Below, piece after piece: positions 1 to 8,427 of a stretch of DNA of 64,000 bases (position 1 is its first letter; every line of letters begins with the position of its first letter). The DNA lies in NCBI RefSeq assembly GCF_004104055.1, contig NZ_QOVJ01000003.1, positions 1 through 64,000 of the forward strand, given 5' to 3'. This DNA is from Leeuwenhoekiella aestuarii (GTDB taxonomy: Bacteria; Bacteroidota; Bacteroidia; Flavobacteriales; Flavobacteriaceae). The position numbers and the translations under genes were made by a program. The notes beneath the pieces were generated by a model that ran no database searches, was not told the origin of the DNA, and saw only the letters and a list, made by a program, of their open reading frames with translations.

Positions 1-1140
1 ATGATACTACTCCGACTATTACCGGAACAGCTGATTCCGCTGATAATTTGACTGTTGTGGTTAATGGAGTAACCTATACCGAAGGGGATGGAAACTTAAC
101 CGATAACGGTGATGATACGTGGACTTTGGTTATTCCGGCAGGAAATGCTTTAGCAGATGGTACGTATGATGTGATGGCTACAGCTACTGATGCTGCAGGT
201 AACAGTTCGTCAGACGCAACTACCGATGAATTGACCATTGATACTGCTGTGCCTACGATTCCAACTGTTGATCTTTTAACCACAAATGATACTACTCCGA
301 CTATTACCGGAACAGCTGATTCCGCTGATAATTTGACTGTTGTGGTTAATGGAGTAACCTATACTGAAGGAGACGGCAACTTAACCGACAATGGTGATAA
401 TACGTGGACGTTAGTTATTCCGGCTGGAAATGCTTTAACTGATGGAACTTATGATGTCATGGCCACTGCGACTGATGCTGCTGATAATACCTCAATGGAT
501 GCAACAGTTGATGAATTGACCATTGATACTGCTGCGCCTACGATTCCAACGGTAGACTTTTTAACTACAAATGATACTACTCCAACAATTACCGGAACAG
601 CTGATTCCGCTGATAATTTGACTGTTGTGGTTAATGGAGTAACCTATACCGAAGGGGATGGAAACTTAACCGATAACGGTGATGATACGTGGACGTTAGT
701 TATTCCGGCAGGAAATGCTTTAGCCGATGGTACGTATGATGTAATGGCCACTGCGACTGATGCGGCTGGTAATACTTCGATGGATGCTACAGTTGATGAA
801 GTTACGATCGATACTTCAGGGTTAACAGTGCCTACTGTGAACTCACTTACTACGGCTGATGTCACTCCAATATTAACAGGTACTGCAGATTCAGCAGGTG
901 ACCTAACCGTTAGTGTAAATGGACAAACCTATGCTGAGGGAGCCGGAGATTTAGTAGATAATGGTGATGGTACATGGACGTTAACGGTTCCGGCAGGAGA
1001 TGAAATTCCAGAAGGTGTTTATGATGTTGTAGCAACACTTGTTGATGCTTTAGGAAATGTTTCAACAGACGCTACAATAGATGAGTTAACCATAGATTTA
1101 GGTATGCCAACTGGCGAGATGAATCAAATGTTTTGTACTA
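1..1140 (+). repeat. Four tandem 285-bp Ig-domain repeats
   Basis: Unit boundaries recur at 1, 286, 571 and 856, a strict 285-bp period. By eye, bases 21-123 of unit 1 match 591-693 of unit 3 without a difference; unit 4 is clearly diverged. Each unit encodes one 95-residue Ig-like domain beginning NDTTPTITGTAD. More units probably lie upstream of the window. Confidence 0.95.
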
Positions 1141-2234
1141 CAGATCAACCTACGTTAATGGATATCGTTTTAGATCAACCTAATGTAGTATGGTTTGCTG
1201 AAGAAACCAACGGAGCGGTTTTAGATATTAATACACCGCTTCAGAATGGAGTTACTTATTATGCGGCTCTCATTGTAGATGGTGTGATAGGTAGTAGCAG
1301 ACTTGCTGTAACAACTACCTTAATGCAACCAATATCTGCTAATATAGATGCTTCAGAACCAACGGCTTGTTTAGGTACGGAAATAGTGTATACCACACAA
1401 TCTGGGATGACTAATTATGTATGGGCAATTACTTCTGGAGGAAGCATCGTTTCAGGAGGTGGTACTTCAGATAACTTTGTAATAGTAGTATGGGATGCAG
1501 CAGGAGATAACAGTGTAAGTGTGGATTATGACACAACGTTAAGTTGTATCGTAAACACTTCAGCTACGCTAAATGTTACAACGACTGCTTGTTCAGATCT
1601 TACCATTTCTAAAACAGTAAATATCTTAACTCCGGTAATAGGAGAGACCATAGTGTATTCAATCGAAGTTACAAATAATGGTCAGACCGATATTACCTCA
1701 ATAATGGTAGGGGAAGCATTACCGTCAGGACTTCAGTTTGAAAGTTTTACAGCTCCTATTGGTGATTACAATCCGTTAACTGGTGAGTGGTCAATTCCAC
1801 AACTCGCGGCTAATACGAGTACTATTTTAACTATTACCGCAACTGTATTAGAAACCGGTAATTACCGAAACGTAGCAACTATTTTGAATTCAAATCCTGT
1901 AGATAGTAATCCCGATAATAATTCTTCTGAAGTAGAAATAGATCCAGATTGCTTGATGGTTTTCAATGAATTCTCACCAAACGGTGACGGTATGAATGAT
2001 CTCTTTACGATAAGATGTATAGAAAACTACCCAAATAATAGACTCAATATTTTTAACAGAGTAGGGCAGCTAGTCTACACTGCAAACGGTTATAACAATA
2101 GCTGGAATGGCGTTTCTAATGTTGCGAGTTCTATTAATAAGTCAGTAGGCTTACCGGTAGGTACTTATTATTACGCTCTTGAACTGGGCGACGGAGAGCG
2201 TACGCTTACCGGATGGATTTATATAGCACGATAA
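1..2234 (+). CDS. Giant Ig-like repeat adhesin, T9SS type B sorted (5' end outside window)
   Basis: Open reading frame enters from the left edge in the frame starting at base 3, so only the C-terminal part of a larger surface protein is seen; the TTG at base 48 is not a real start. Four bacterial Ig-like repeats of 95 residues (285 bp) occupy bases 1-1140; the first three are nearly identical in DNA. Then come two further Ig-like segments (about 1108-1590), a DUF11 domain (about 1597-1945; motif NNGQTDI) and a C-terminal gliding-motility-associated CHU_C domain (about 1951-2231; motif NEFSPNGDGMND). CHU_C is a known type IX secretion type B sorting signal, so the protein is inferred to be exported and attached to the cell surface. 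The PorP/SprF-like and PorE-like genes directly downstream fit an adhesin-specific secretion module like sprB-sprF. Its role in gliding or adhesion is inference. Confidence 0.9.
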   Translation, partial: DTTPTITGTADSADNLTVVVNGVTYTEGDGNLTDNGDDTWTLVIPAGNALADGTYDVMATATDAAGNSSSDATTDELTIDTAVPTIPTVDLLTTNDTTPTITGTADSADNLTVVVNGVTYTEGDGNLTDNGDNTWTLVIPAGNALTDGTYDVMATATDAADNTSMDATVDELTIDTAAPTIPTVDFLTTNDTTPTITGTADSADNLTVVVNGVTYTEGDGNLTDNGDDTWTLVIPAGNALADGTYDVMATATDAAGNTSMDATVDEVTIDTSGLTVPTVNSLTTADVTPILTGTADSAGDLTVSVNGQTYAEGAGDLVDNGDGTWTLTVPAGDEIPEGVYDVVATLVDALGNVSTDATIDELTIDLGMPTGEMNQMFCTTDQPTLMDIVLDQPNVVWFAEETNGAVLDINTPLQNGVTYYAALIVDGVIGSSRLAVTTTLMQPISANIDASEPTACLGTEIVYTTQSGMTNYVWAITSGGSIVSGGGTSDNFVIVVWDAAGDNSVSVDYDTTLSCIVNTSATLNVTTTACSDLTISKTVNILTPVIGETIVYSIEVTNNGQTDITSIMVGEALPSGLQFESFTAPIGDYNPLTGEWSIPQLAANTSTILTITATVLETGNYRNVATILNSNPVDSNPDNNSSEVEIDPDCLMVFNEFSPNGDGMNDLFTIRCIENYPNNRLNIFNRVGQLVYTANGYNNSWNGVSNVASSINKSVGLPVGTYYYALELGDGERTLTGWIYIAR

Positions 2235-2269
2235 TTAAAAAAATTCTCTCATTTTAAAATTTAATTACC

Positions 2270-3193
2270 ATGACAAAAATAGTAACCTATTTAATCGAAA
2301 TTTCTTTGATTGCCTTTGGGACTTTAAGTCTCTACGGGCAACAAGAACCAAACTATACGCAGTATATGTACAATACGATGACCATTAATCCAGCTTATGC
2401 GGGGTCATCAGATAATTTCAATATTATCGCTGATTACAAAGCTCAGTTTACCGGTGTTGATGGTGCTCCCGAAACTATTAATCTTGGATTAGATGCACCG
2501 GTAACTTATAATATTGGTCTGGGCTTAAACATTACCCGGGATGTTCTGGGTCCCTCTGAAGATCTAAATATCGACGGAAATTTCTCATATGCTATTCAAT
2601 TAGGGGCGCAGACCTATTTATCCTTTGGTCTTAAGGCCGGTTTTAGAGTTTTGAATGTAGATTTTAGAAAGGGAATATATGATAATCCTAATGACCCACA
2701 GTTTATGAATAACATAAACAATCAGTTTTTAGGAGTTTTAGGGGCAGGATCTTATTTGTACACAGACCGATGGTATCTGGGACTTTCTACACCTAATTTT
2801 TTCACTCAGGAATATTTTAATGAAGAAGAGGTAATGGTTAATACCGAAGAGCTTCATATGTACTTAATAGGAGGATACATTTTTGATATTGGTTTGAATA
2901 CCAAGTTTAAGCCAGCAGTGCTTTTTGATTATGTTGAAGGAGCTCCTTTAAAAGCAAACTTGTCTGCTAACTTTTTGTTTCTTGAGAAATTTACAGCAGG
3001 GGTTTCTTATAGCATAGATGCTGCAGTGAGTGGGCTCGCAGGTTTTCAGATAACAGACAACATCTTTATAGGTTATGCTTATGATTATAATACTTCAGAC
3101 TTTAACCAGTATAATAATGGGAGTCATGAGATCTTGATTAAATTCTCTCTGGCTCGTAAGCGTGGTGCAACTTTTTCTCCCAGATTCTTTTAA
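2270..3193 (+). CDS. PorP/SprF family type IX secretion membrane protein
   Basis: 307 residues with an N-terminal signal peptide (about residues 1-23, ending near LYGQ) and then the family signature EPNYTQYMYNTMTINPAYAG at about 25-45. The rest is alternating beta-strand sequence ending in an aromatic residue, as in an outer-membrane beta-barrel. PorP/SprF proteins are known to assist secretion or anchoring of particular T9SS cargo; SprF serves the adhesin SprB in Flavobacterium johnsoniae. Here the gene follows a CHU_C adhesin by 35 bp and precedes a PorE-like gene by 12 bp, so the three form a likely operon and the adhesin is the likely client. Paralogues of this family are numerous in flavobacteria, so no gene symbol is given. 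Confidence 0.92.
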   Translation: MTKIVTYLIEISLIAFGTLSLYGQQEPNYTQYMYNTMTINPAYAGSSDNFNIIADYKAQFTGVDGAPETINLGLDAPVTYNIGLGLNITRDVLGPSEDLNIDGNFSYAIQLGAQTYLSFGLKAGFRVLNVDFRKGIYDNPNDPQFMNNINNQFLGVLGAGSYLYTDRWYLGLSTPNFFTQEYFNEEEVMVNTEELHMYLIGGYIFDIGLNTKFKPAVLFDYVEGAPLKANLSANFLFLEKFTAGVSYSIDAAVSGLAGFQITDNIFIGYAYDYNTSDFNQYNNGSHEILIKFSLARKRGATFSPRFF

Positions 3194-3205
3194 AAATCCC
3201 TCTCT

Positions 3206-5125
3206 ATGAAACGTATATATTTAATTATTATTTGTTTAGTAAGTCTCAATGTAGTTGCTCAAAATCATCTGGAAAAAGCAAATGAGTTTTATGACCGCTT
3301 AGTCTATATTGATGCGGCAAAAGAATTTGAGGCTTATGTAGAAAATGCAAATTATATAGAACCCGAAACCTATATGAAAATAGGTGATACATATTACAAC
3401 CTTAAGAATTTTGCTCAGTCAAAAGAAGCATATCAAAAATGGTACAACACAGTAGGACCTAATACAAATTCTACTCAGGGGTATCAGTATTATGATTCTT
3501 TAAGAAGATTGAAGCTTTATGATGAAGCTGAGAAAGTTGCAGAACGCTATTTTAAAGCAAAGTCAGTTGAAGCTTTAAACAATCATTATGAAGAACGTGA
3601 TCGCTTTGAAGATTTATTAAGAGGAGATACGCTTTATAAAGTACGTAATCTGGATTTTAACTCTCAATATGCTGATTTTGGTGGGAGTTTTAATCAGACC
3701 AGTTTTGTATTTACATCTGGAAGAAATTATGTGAATAAAGGCCTGTATGAGCGTGATGACACACCTTATCTATCTATTTATAAAACTGAAAATCCTGAGT
3801 CAGATAGTGCAGATGCAGTAGAATTATTTAGTAAACAATTGACGAGTGAATTTCATGATGGAACGGCTACTTTTTCACCAAATAGTAAATATTTATACTA
3901 TGCATCTAGTTATCAAACCGGAAATCGGAAGGTGTTTGAAAAAGGGAAAAAGAATTATTTTAAAATTTATAGGGTAGACATGTCTGCTAAAAAATATAAA
4001 AAGGAATTGCTTTCCTTTAATGGAGATACTTATTCTACGGGGCAGCCTTATGTAACTCCAGACGGTAAAAAATTGTTTTTTGCATCAGATATGCCGGGTG
4101 GTTATGGTAAAGCAGATATTTATGTTTGTGATATTTATGAAGATGGAACCTATTCAAAACCAATGAATTTAGGACCTAATATCAATACTATCGTTGATGA
4201 CTTTTTTCCGTTTTTTAAAGATGATATATTATACTTTTCATCTGGAGGTCACGTAGGTTTTGGAGGTTTGGATATGTATAAATCTTATTACAGAGATGGT
4301 ATTTATGGAGTTGCAATTAATTTGGGACCTATAATAAATACAAATGCTGATGATTTTGCATACTTAGAAGGTATTGAGCCTAACACTGGTTACTTTTCTT
4401 CAGACAGAGCAGGTGGTAAGGGCGGAGATGATATTTATGCTTTTGAATACAACTTGCCTAAGTGTGTTCAATATATATCAGGAACTGTTTATGATATAGA
4501 AACTAATGAGCCTATTGCAGGCGCATACGTTACCGTTTACGATGAATCAAATACTGAATATATCAAGGTTAAAACAAATGAAAAGGGTGCTTATGCTGTA
4601 GAATTAACTTGTGGGTCTACTTATAAAATTGAAGCTCGTAAAGCAGGATTTAGTGAAGACCAATTAAATTTCACTACAGATGTCTTACCAAACCTTAAAA
4701 TGGACATGCTTGACTTTAGGCTAAAAGATCTTTCAGAGATTTTTGTTACAGAAGGAGAGGTAGAAAAAATTAGAATTGACCCGATTTATTTTGAGTATTA
4801 CAGGTATAACATTACAGATGTTGCAGCAATACAACTTCGCAAAGTAGTAGATGCAATGAAAGCTTATCCTGAAATGATCATAAAAATTGAATCGCATACA
4901 GATCAGCGAGGTACAGATTATTTCAATAAGACATTGTCTACAAATAGAGCTCTATCTACAAAAGAATGGCTTTTAGATCACGGGATAGAACCTTCAAGAA
5001 TAGAAAGTGCGATAGGTTATGGCGAGTCTAGACCTATTAATATTTGTGATGAAGATGGTAAAACTTGTACAGAATTAGAATATTCAGAAAACAGACGATC
5101 AGAATTTATCGTCGTGAGCAGGTAA
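3206..5125 (+). CDS. PorE-like OmpA-family protein (TPR, beta-propeller, CRD, OmpA)
   Basis: 639 residues. Signal peptide at 1-18 (ends NVVAQ); TPR-like helices at about 20-120; PD40/WD40-type propeller repeats at about 150-410 (for example TPDGKKLFFASD and FFSSDRAGGKGGDDIYAF-like blades); a carboxypeptidase-regulatory-like fold at about 420-505 (SGTVYDIETNEPIAGA); and an OmpA peptidoglycan-binding domain at about 520-639 with SHTDQRG and NRRSEF, which carry the Asp and Arg that bind peptidoglycan. This is the domain order known for PorE of the type IX secretion system. It likely tethers the neighbouring PorP-like barrel to the cell wall. It is probably one of several paralogues rather than the single core PorE. 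Confidence 0.9.
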   Translation: MKRIYLIIICLVSLNVVAQNHLEKANEFYDRLVYIDAAKEFEAYVENANYIEPETYMKIGDTYYNLKNFAQSKEAYQKWYNTVGPNTNSTQGYQYYDSLRRLKLYDEAEKVAERYFKAKSVEALNNHYEERDRFEDLLRGDTLYKVRNLDFNSQYADFGGSFNQTSFVFTSGRNYVNKGLYERDDTPYLSIYKTENPESDSADAVELFSKQLTSEFHDGTATFSPNSKYLYYASSYQTGNRKVFEKGKKNYFKIYRVDMSAKKYKKELLSFNGDTYSTGQPYVTPDGKKLFFASDMPGGYGKADIYVCDIYEDGTYSKPMNLGPNINTIVDDFFPFFKDDILYFSSGGHVGFGGLDMYKSYYRDGIYGVAINLGPIINTNADDFAYLEGIEPNTGYFSSDRAGGKGGDDIYAFEYNLPKCVQYISGTVYDIETNEPIAGAYVTVYDESNTEYIKVKTNEKGAYAVELTCGSTYKIEARKAGFSEDQLNFTTDVLPNLKMDMLDFRLKDLSEIFVTEGEVEKIRIDPIYFEYYRYNITDVAAIQLRKVVDAMKAYPEMIIKIESHTDQRGTDYFNKTLSTNRALSTKEWLLDHGIEPSRIESAIGYGESRPINICDEDGKTCTELEYSENRRSEFIVVSR

Positions 5126-5132
5126 TGAGAGG

Positions 5133-5195
5133 CGTTAAAATCAATTCGATTTAGATTTTAACGTAGAAACTCCCTCAGTAGAGGGAGTTTCTTAG
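5133..5195 (+). terminator. Two hairpins after the adhesin operon
   Basis: A 10-bp stem (CGTTAAAATC at 5133-5142 with GATTTTAACG at 5154-5163) is followed by an 11-bp perfect stem (GAAACTCCCTC at 5166-5176, loop AGTA, GAGGGAGTTTC at 5181-5191) and a short T-rich stretch. The second hairpin is the likely terminator of the operon. Confidence 0.75.
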
Positions 5196-5292
5196 TTTAT
5201 ATCGTGTATTCTTTAGTCAAAATATCAATGATATTCTTGTTTTTTTGTTAAAACTGTTTATTAAAAAATATAGCTTAGTACCTTTAATCATA

Positions 5293-5376
5293 ATTTATAA
5301 GCAGACTTGTCTATACTTATATGCAGCAGCTGTAGGGGGCTGATGCTTATTTTAAAGTAGGATGGTCTGCTTTTCT
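5293..5376 (+). ncRNA. Candidate small RNA, copy A
   Basis: Outer stem AAGCAGAC (5299-5306) pairs with GTCTGCTT (5365-5372) and runs into TTTT. A second stem TACTT (5314-5318) pairs with AAGTA (5355-5359). An inner hairpin GCAGCAGC (5323-5330) / GCTGATGC (5339-5346) has one mismatch and an 8-base loop TGTAGGGG. A -7-like box TACCTTTA (5279-5286) lies 13 bases before the outer stem. The same architecture and loop occur in copy B. No known RNA family can be confirmed by reading alone; the flavobacterial Flavo-1 motif is one model to test. Confidence 0.5.
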
Positions 5377-5896
5377 ATTTTGATATTAATGCTGCTATTG
5401 CCACAGGTATTTTGTTGTTCACAATAATCTTAGGAAGCTAAAAATAGATTTCTCAACTGAGAAAATGCAGTGCAGATGCTTTACGGAATTATATCACTTT
5501 GAGATAGGATGGTTTTAGCTTCCGGTTGAGAAAAACCATCTGTATAGTGGTTTGTTCTACAAATAATATTGTCATAAACTTCGCTGTTATTTCTATTGGT
5601 AATGTTAGCAATAACTTTATTACAAGGCTCACTTCAATTTTGATAACAAAGGCAGTGCTTTTACCAGTTTTATTTTCTATTATTTTACAGTTTAATCTTA
5701 ATGCACTTTTAGTAGTGACAAAAAGTTGCTGTCTTTATGATCTTTTTAATTTAAGGCTTAAGTTTAAATTGAAACTGTAAATCAGATAATTTAAGAAAGA
5801 CAAATACCTCATTCTTTAAAAAAATAATATTTTATATGTTAAATATTAGGGGTAGTAAGGAATTCCGTAAAGTAATATAAAACCTATTTAGTTTCT

Positions 5897-5924
5897 TTGA
5901 GTAGAATTTAAAAGTGCAGTTTTG
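5897..5924 (+). promoter_or_regulatory. Promoter-like boxes before small RNA copy B
   Basis: TTG at 5897-5899, a 17-base gap, and CAGTTTTG at 5917-5924, which matches the Bacteroidota -7 consensus TAnnTTTG at all positions except the first. Confidence 0.4.
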
Positions 5925-5930
5925 CAATTT

Positions 5931-6028
5931 TAAAGACAAGCAGACTTGGAGACTAAATATAGACAAGATTCGTATGCTGTAGGGGGCGTTACGAGTATGT
6001 TAATTTAGAATCTAGTCTGCTTTTTTTT
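5931..6028 (+). ncRNA. Candidate small RNA, copy B
   Basis: Outer stem AAGCAGACT (5938-5946) pairs perfectly with AGTCTGCTT (6014-6022) and is followed by a run of T to 6028, as in an intrinsic terminator. Second stem CTAAAT (5953-5958) pairs with ATTTAG (6003-6008). Inner hairpin CGTATGC / GCGTTACG around 5971-5993 has the same loop TGTAGGGG as copy A. A promoter-like pair, TTG 5897-5899 and CAGTTTTG 5917-5924 (17-base gap), ends 14 bases before the stem. The T run overlaps the stop codon of the convergent rpe gene. Confidence 0.55.
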
Positions 6029-6686
6029 ATGAAATTATCGTTTTCATATTTGCAATAGTCTTAGCAGCATCTTCAGATTTAAAGATATAACTACCGGCAA
6101 CTAGGATGTCTGCTCCACAATCTACCAACTCTCTTGCGTTCTTATTTGTGACACCACCATCAATTTCAATAAGCGTGTCTGCATTATGAGTTAAAATTAT
6201 TTCTTTTAGCTCTCTGATTTTTTTATACGTATTATCTATAAAAGACTGTCCGCCAAAGCCGGGATTTACACTCATAATCAGAACTTGGTCAATATTATTG
6301 ATAACATCTTTTAATAAATTCACCGGAGTATGTGGATTGAGAGCTACTCCTGTTTTCATACCGGCAACTTTAATAGCTTGAATTGTGCGATGTAAATGGG
6401 TGCAGGCTTCATAATGTACTGTAAGGCGATTACTCCCCAGCTTTGCAAAAGTCTCTATATAGCGATCAGGATCTACAATCATTAAATGTACATCTATAGT
6501 CTTTTCTGCGTGTTTGGTAATGGCTTCTAAAACCGGCATTCCAAAAGATATATTAGGAACAAAAAGACCGTCCATAATATCGATATGAAACCAGTCTGCC
6601 TTGCTGTTATTGACCATTTTAATATCACGTTCAAGATTAGCAAAATCTGCAGCAAGAACTGAAGGAGCTAAGTAAATAGGTTTCAT
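6027..6686 (-). CDS. rpe: Ribulose-phosphate 3-epimerase
   Basis: 219 residues, the usual length. It interconverts ribulose 5-phosphate and xylulose 5-phosphate in the pentose phosphate pathway. Visible family motifs are APSVLAADF at the N-terminus, HIDIMDG (metal-binding His and Asp), MSVNPGFGGQ (phosphate loop) and EIDGGV near the C-terminus. The ATG at 6686 (MKPIYLAPSVL) matches the family start; a TTG 18 bases upstream would add six residues. The gene lies 42 bp downstream of the BLUF gene on the same strand and may be co-transcribed with it. Its 3' end meets the terminator of the convergent small RNA candidate. Confidence 0.95.
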   Translation of the reverse strand: MKPIYLAPSVLAADFANLERDIKMVNNSKADWFHIDIMDGLFVPNISFGMPVLEAITKHAEKTIDVHLMIVDPDRYIETFAKLGSNRLTVHYEACTHLHRTIQAIKVAGMKTGVALNPHTPVNLLKDVINNIDQVLIMSVNPGFGGQSFIDNTYKKIRELKEIILTHNADTLIEIDGGVTNKNARELVDCGADILVAGSYIFKSEDAAKTIANMKTIIS

Positions 6687-6728
6687 AAATGTGTTTTTAT
6701 TCAAATTTTTAATGAGTTAAAAATACCA

Positions 6729-7136
6729 TTACATTTTAGAAATAATAGACTCAAGGATAGAAATTGTATTATTAATTTCGTCATTCTCCAGTAGTTTTAA
6801 GTAACTGAGATAATCGTTTAGCTTTTGGTATTGCTTTTTATCCTTCGGAACCAGAAAACCAGATTCATAGTCGTTAAAAACGCGATGCTCTATTTTATTC
6901 TCTACTATAACTGTCACATTTGTATGCCTGTCATCTTCTATGATCTTATGAAACAACGTATTTACCATTTTAAAATCACCTTCGAGAAGCTGTAAATAGG
7001 TGCCATCTTTATAATATAAAAATCCTGAAATACCTTGATCTTTATTTTTTTGAGCCACCTGATTAATTACACTGCTAAGCATTCCAATATCTGTAGGATT
7101 GCAAGCTGTGCTAATGTAAACCAAGAAATAGATCAT
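6729..7136 (-). CDS. Stand-alone BLUF-domain blue-light sensor
   Basis: 135 residues from the ATG at 7136. The whole protein is a BLUF (FAD-binding blue-light) domain: LVYISTA with Tyr7, Asn31, GISGFLYY, Gln49 in YLQLLEG, and DDRHTNV. Tyr7, Asn31 and Gln49 align with the Tyr-Asn-Gln triad that drives the BLUF photocycle in proteins such as PixD (Tyr8, Asn32, Gln50), so it is predicted to be photoactive. There is no output domain, only about 35 C-terminal helical residues, so signalling would be by a partner protein. A longer frame to 7202 is rejected because it runs through the rpoD terminator at 7165-7192. The partner is unknown. Confidence 0.88.
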   Translation of the reverse strand: MIYFLVYISTACNPTDIGMLSSVINQVAQKNKDQGISGFLYYKDGTYLQLLEGDFKMVNTLFHKIIEDDRHTNVTVIVENKIEHRVFNDYESGFLVPKDKKQYQKLNDYLSYLKLLENDEINNTISILESIISKM

Positions 7137-7162
7137 ATAAATGAGGTATAAAACATCATAAA

Positions 7163-7192
7163 CTAAAAATCCCCGGTAATCAGCCGGGGATT
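7163..7192 (-). terminator. rpoD terminator
   Basis: On the minus strand, AATCCCCGG pairs with CCGGGGATT across a 7-base loop and is followed by TTTTTAG. It separates rpoD from the BLUF gene and sits just upstream of the chosen BLUF start. Confidence 0.8.
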
Positions 7193-7328
7193 CATTCATC
7201 AATCAAAAAACGAACAGTTATGATGAACTGTTGTTGGGTTAAATATTTTATCTGGAGTTTAATTCTATTGCAATTTATAAAAAAACTACCTTATACCCCT
7301 ATTTTTAACGAATTCTTGTAAAAAAATA

Positions 7329-8192
7329 CTATCCTAGATAGGTTTTTAAGATTTTACTGCGAGATGTATGTTTTAATCTTCTAATCGCTTTTTCTTTAAT
7401 TTGTCTAACACGCTCACGTGTAAGATCAAAAGTTTCACCTATTTCTTCTAAGGTCATAGGATGCTGATTTCCTAAACCAAAATACAATCTAACTACATCT
7501 GCTTCGCGAGGTGTAAGTGTGTCAAGAGCACGTTCTATTTCGGTGCTAAGAGACTCATTTAGAAGTTCACGATCAGGGTTAGGAGATTCTCCAAAACGCA
7601 ATACATCATATAGGTTAGAATCTTCACCTTGTATTAGAGGTGCATCCATACTTACGTGACGGCCGGCATTTTTTAGGGACTCTTTGACGTCATTTACTGT
7701 CATATCTAGCTCTTTGGCTATTTCATCAGGACTAGGGGGACGCTCATTAGCTTGTTCTAAAAATGCAAAAGCTTTATTGATTTTATTGATGCTTCCTATT
7801 TTGTTGAGCGGAAGACGCACGATACGTGATTGCTCAGCAAGTGCCTGAAGTATAGACTGTCTGATCCACCACACAGCATAAGAGATAAACTTAAAACCAC
7901 GGGTTTCATCAAAGCGCCTTGCAGCTTTTATAAGACCCAGGTTTCCTTCGTTAATAAGGTCAGGTAGCGTTAAGCCTTGATTTTGATATTGTTTAGCAAC
8001 AGATACCACAAATCTTAGGTTAGCCTTAGTAAGTTTTTCTAGAGCAATCTGATCGCCGGCTTTGATACGCTGAGCCAACTCTACTTCTTCATCTGCTGTA
8101 ATAAGATCTACTTTACCTATCTCTTGAAGATATTTATCAAGAGATGCGGTTTCTCTATTAGTAACCTGTTTTGTGATTTTAAGCTGTCTCAT
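7329..8192 (-). CDS. rpoD: Primary (housekeeping) RNA polymerase sigma factor
   Basis: 287 residues, the compact form typical of Bacteroidota, lacking the long region 1.1 and the non-conserved insertion of the E. coli protein. Region 1.2 is at about 15-45 ([10 protein letters not shown]), region 2 at about 55-125 ([18 protein letters not shown] and [10 protein letters not shown]), region 3 at about 130-205, and region 4 at about 220-285 with the -35 recognition helix motif [16 protein letters not shown]. This factor reads the TAnnTTTG -7 promoters seen throughout the window. It is followed by a strong terminator and preceded by 235 bp without a recognised promoter. Confidence 0.96.
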   Translation of the reverse strand: MRQLKITKQVTNRETASLDKYLQEIGKVDLITADEEVELAQRIKAGDQIALEKLTKANLRFVVSVAKQYQNQGLTLPDLINEGNLGLIKAARRFDETRGFKFISYAVWWIRQSILQALAEQSRIVRLPLNKIGSINKINKAFAFLEQANERPPSPDEIAKELDMTVNDVKESLKNAGRHVSMDAPLIQGEDSNLYDVLRFGESPNPDRELLNESLSTEIERALDTLTPREADVVRLYFGLGNQHPMTLEEIGETFDLTRERVRQIKEKAIRRLKHTSRSKILKTYLG

Positions 8193-8427
8193 AAAACATT
8201 CCGTATTTAAATTAATTAGTAAAAGGCTTTAATACTTGCGGTAATAACCACATTAAATCAATTTTAAACCATCGCTTTATAAGAAATTTGAGTAGCGATA
8301 TACTTGTTATACGTAATTATACAAGGAAAGGTTACAAAAAACAGAATAAATTTTTAGAAAAAATTAACACTCTCAATCGTTTTTGAAAGAAAATTGTTGT
8401 TAGGTGTTTGATTGTTAGTATGTTATT

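Larger units (their letters stand above)
5126..6026. other. 900-bp region without a convincing gene, rich in inverted repeats
   Basis: No reading frame here looks like protein. The region holds the operon terminator, two similar structured elements (5299-5376 and 5931-6028), an 11-bp inverted repeat GGAAGCTAAAA at 5433-5443 with TTTTAGCTTCC at 5513-5523, an overlapping alternative stem GATGGTTTT 5508-5516 with AAAACCATC 5532-5540, and a 12-bp inverted pair CTTTACGGAATT 5479-5490 with AATTCCGTAAAG 5861-5872. Confidence 0.8.

Noticed and set aside
48-50. TTG start for the adhesin at base 48
   Set aside because: The same frame continues upstream to the window edge and encodes the same repeat, so the gene begins outside the window.
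5526-5780. 84-codon frame in the gene-free region
   Set aside because: TTG start inside an inverted repeat, low-complexity hydrophobic sequence, no upstream signals; looks like chance coding in AT-rich DNA.
5299-6028. The repeated AAGCAGACTTG strings as ends of a small mobile element
   Set aside because: They are direct, not inverted, no target duplication is seen, and each lies within its own hairpin, so the RNA explanation fits better.
7137-7202. N-terminal extension of the BLUF protein
   Set aside because: It includes the rpoD terminator and lacks similarity to the family; the ATG at 7136 is the typical BLUF start.
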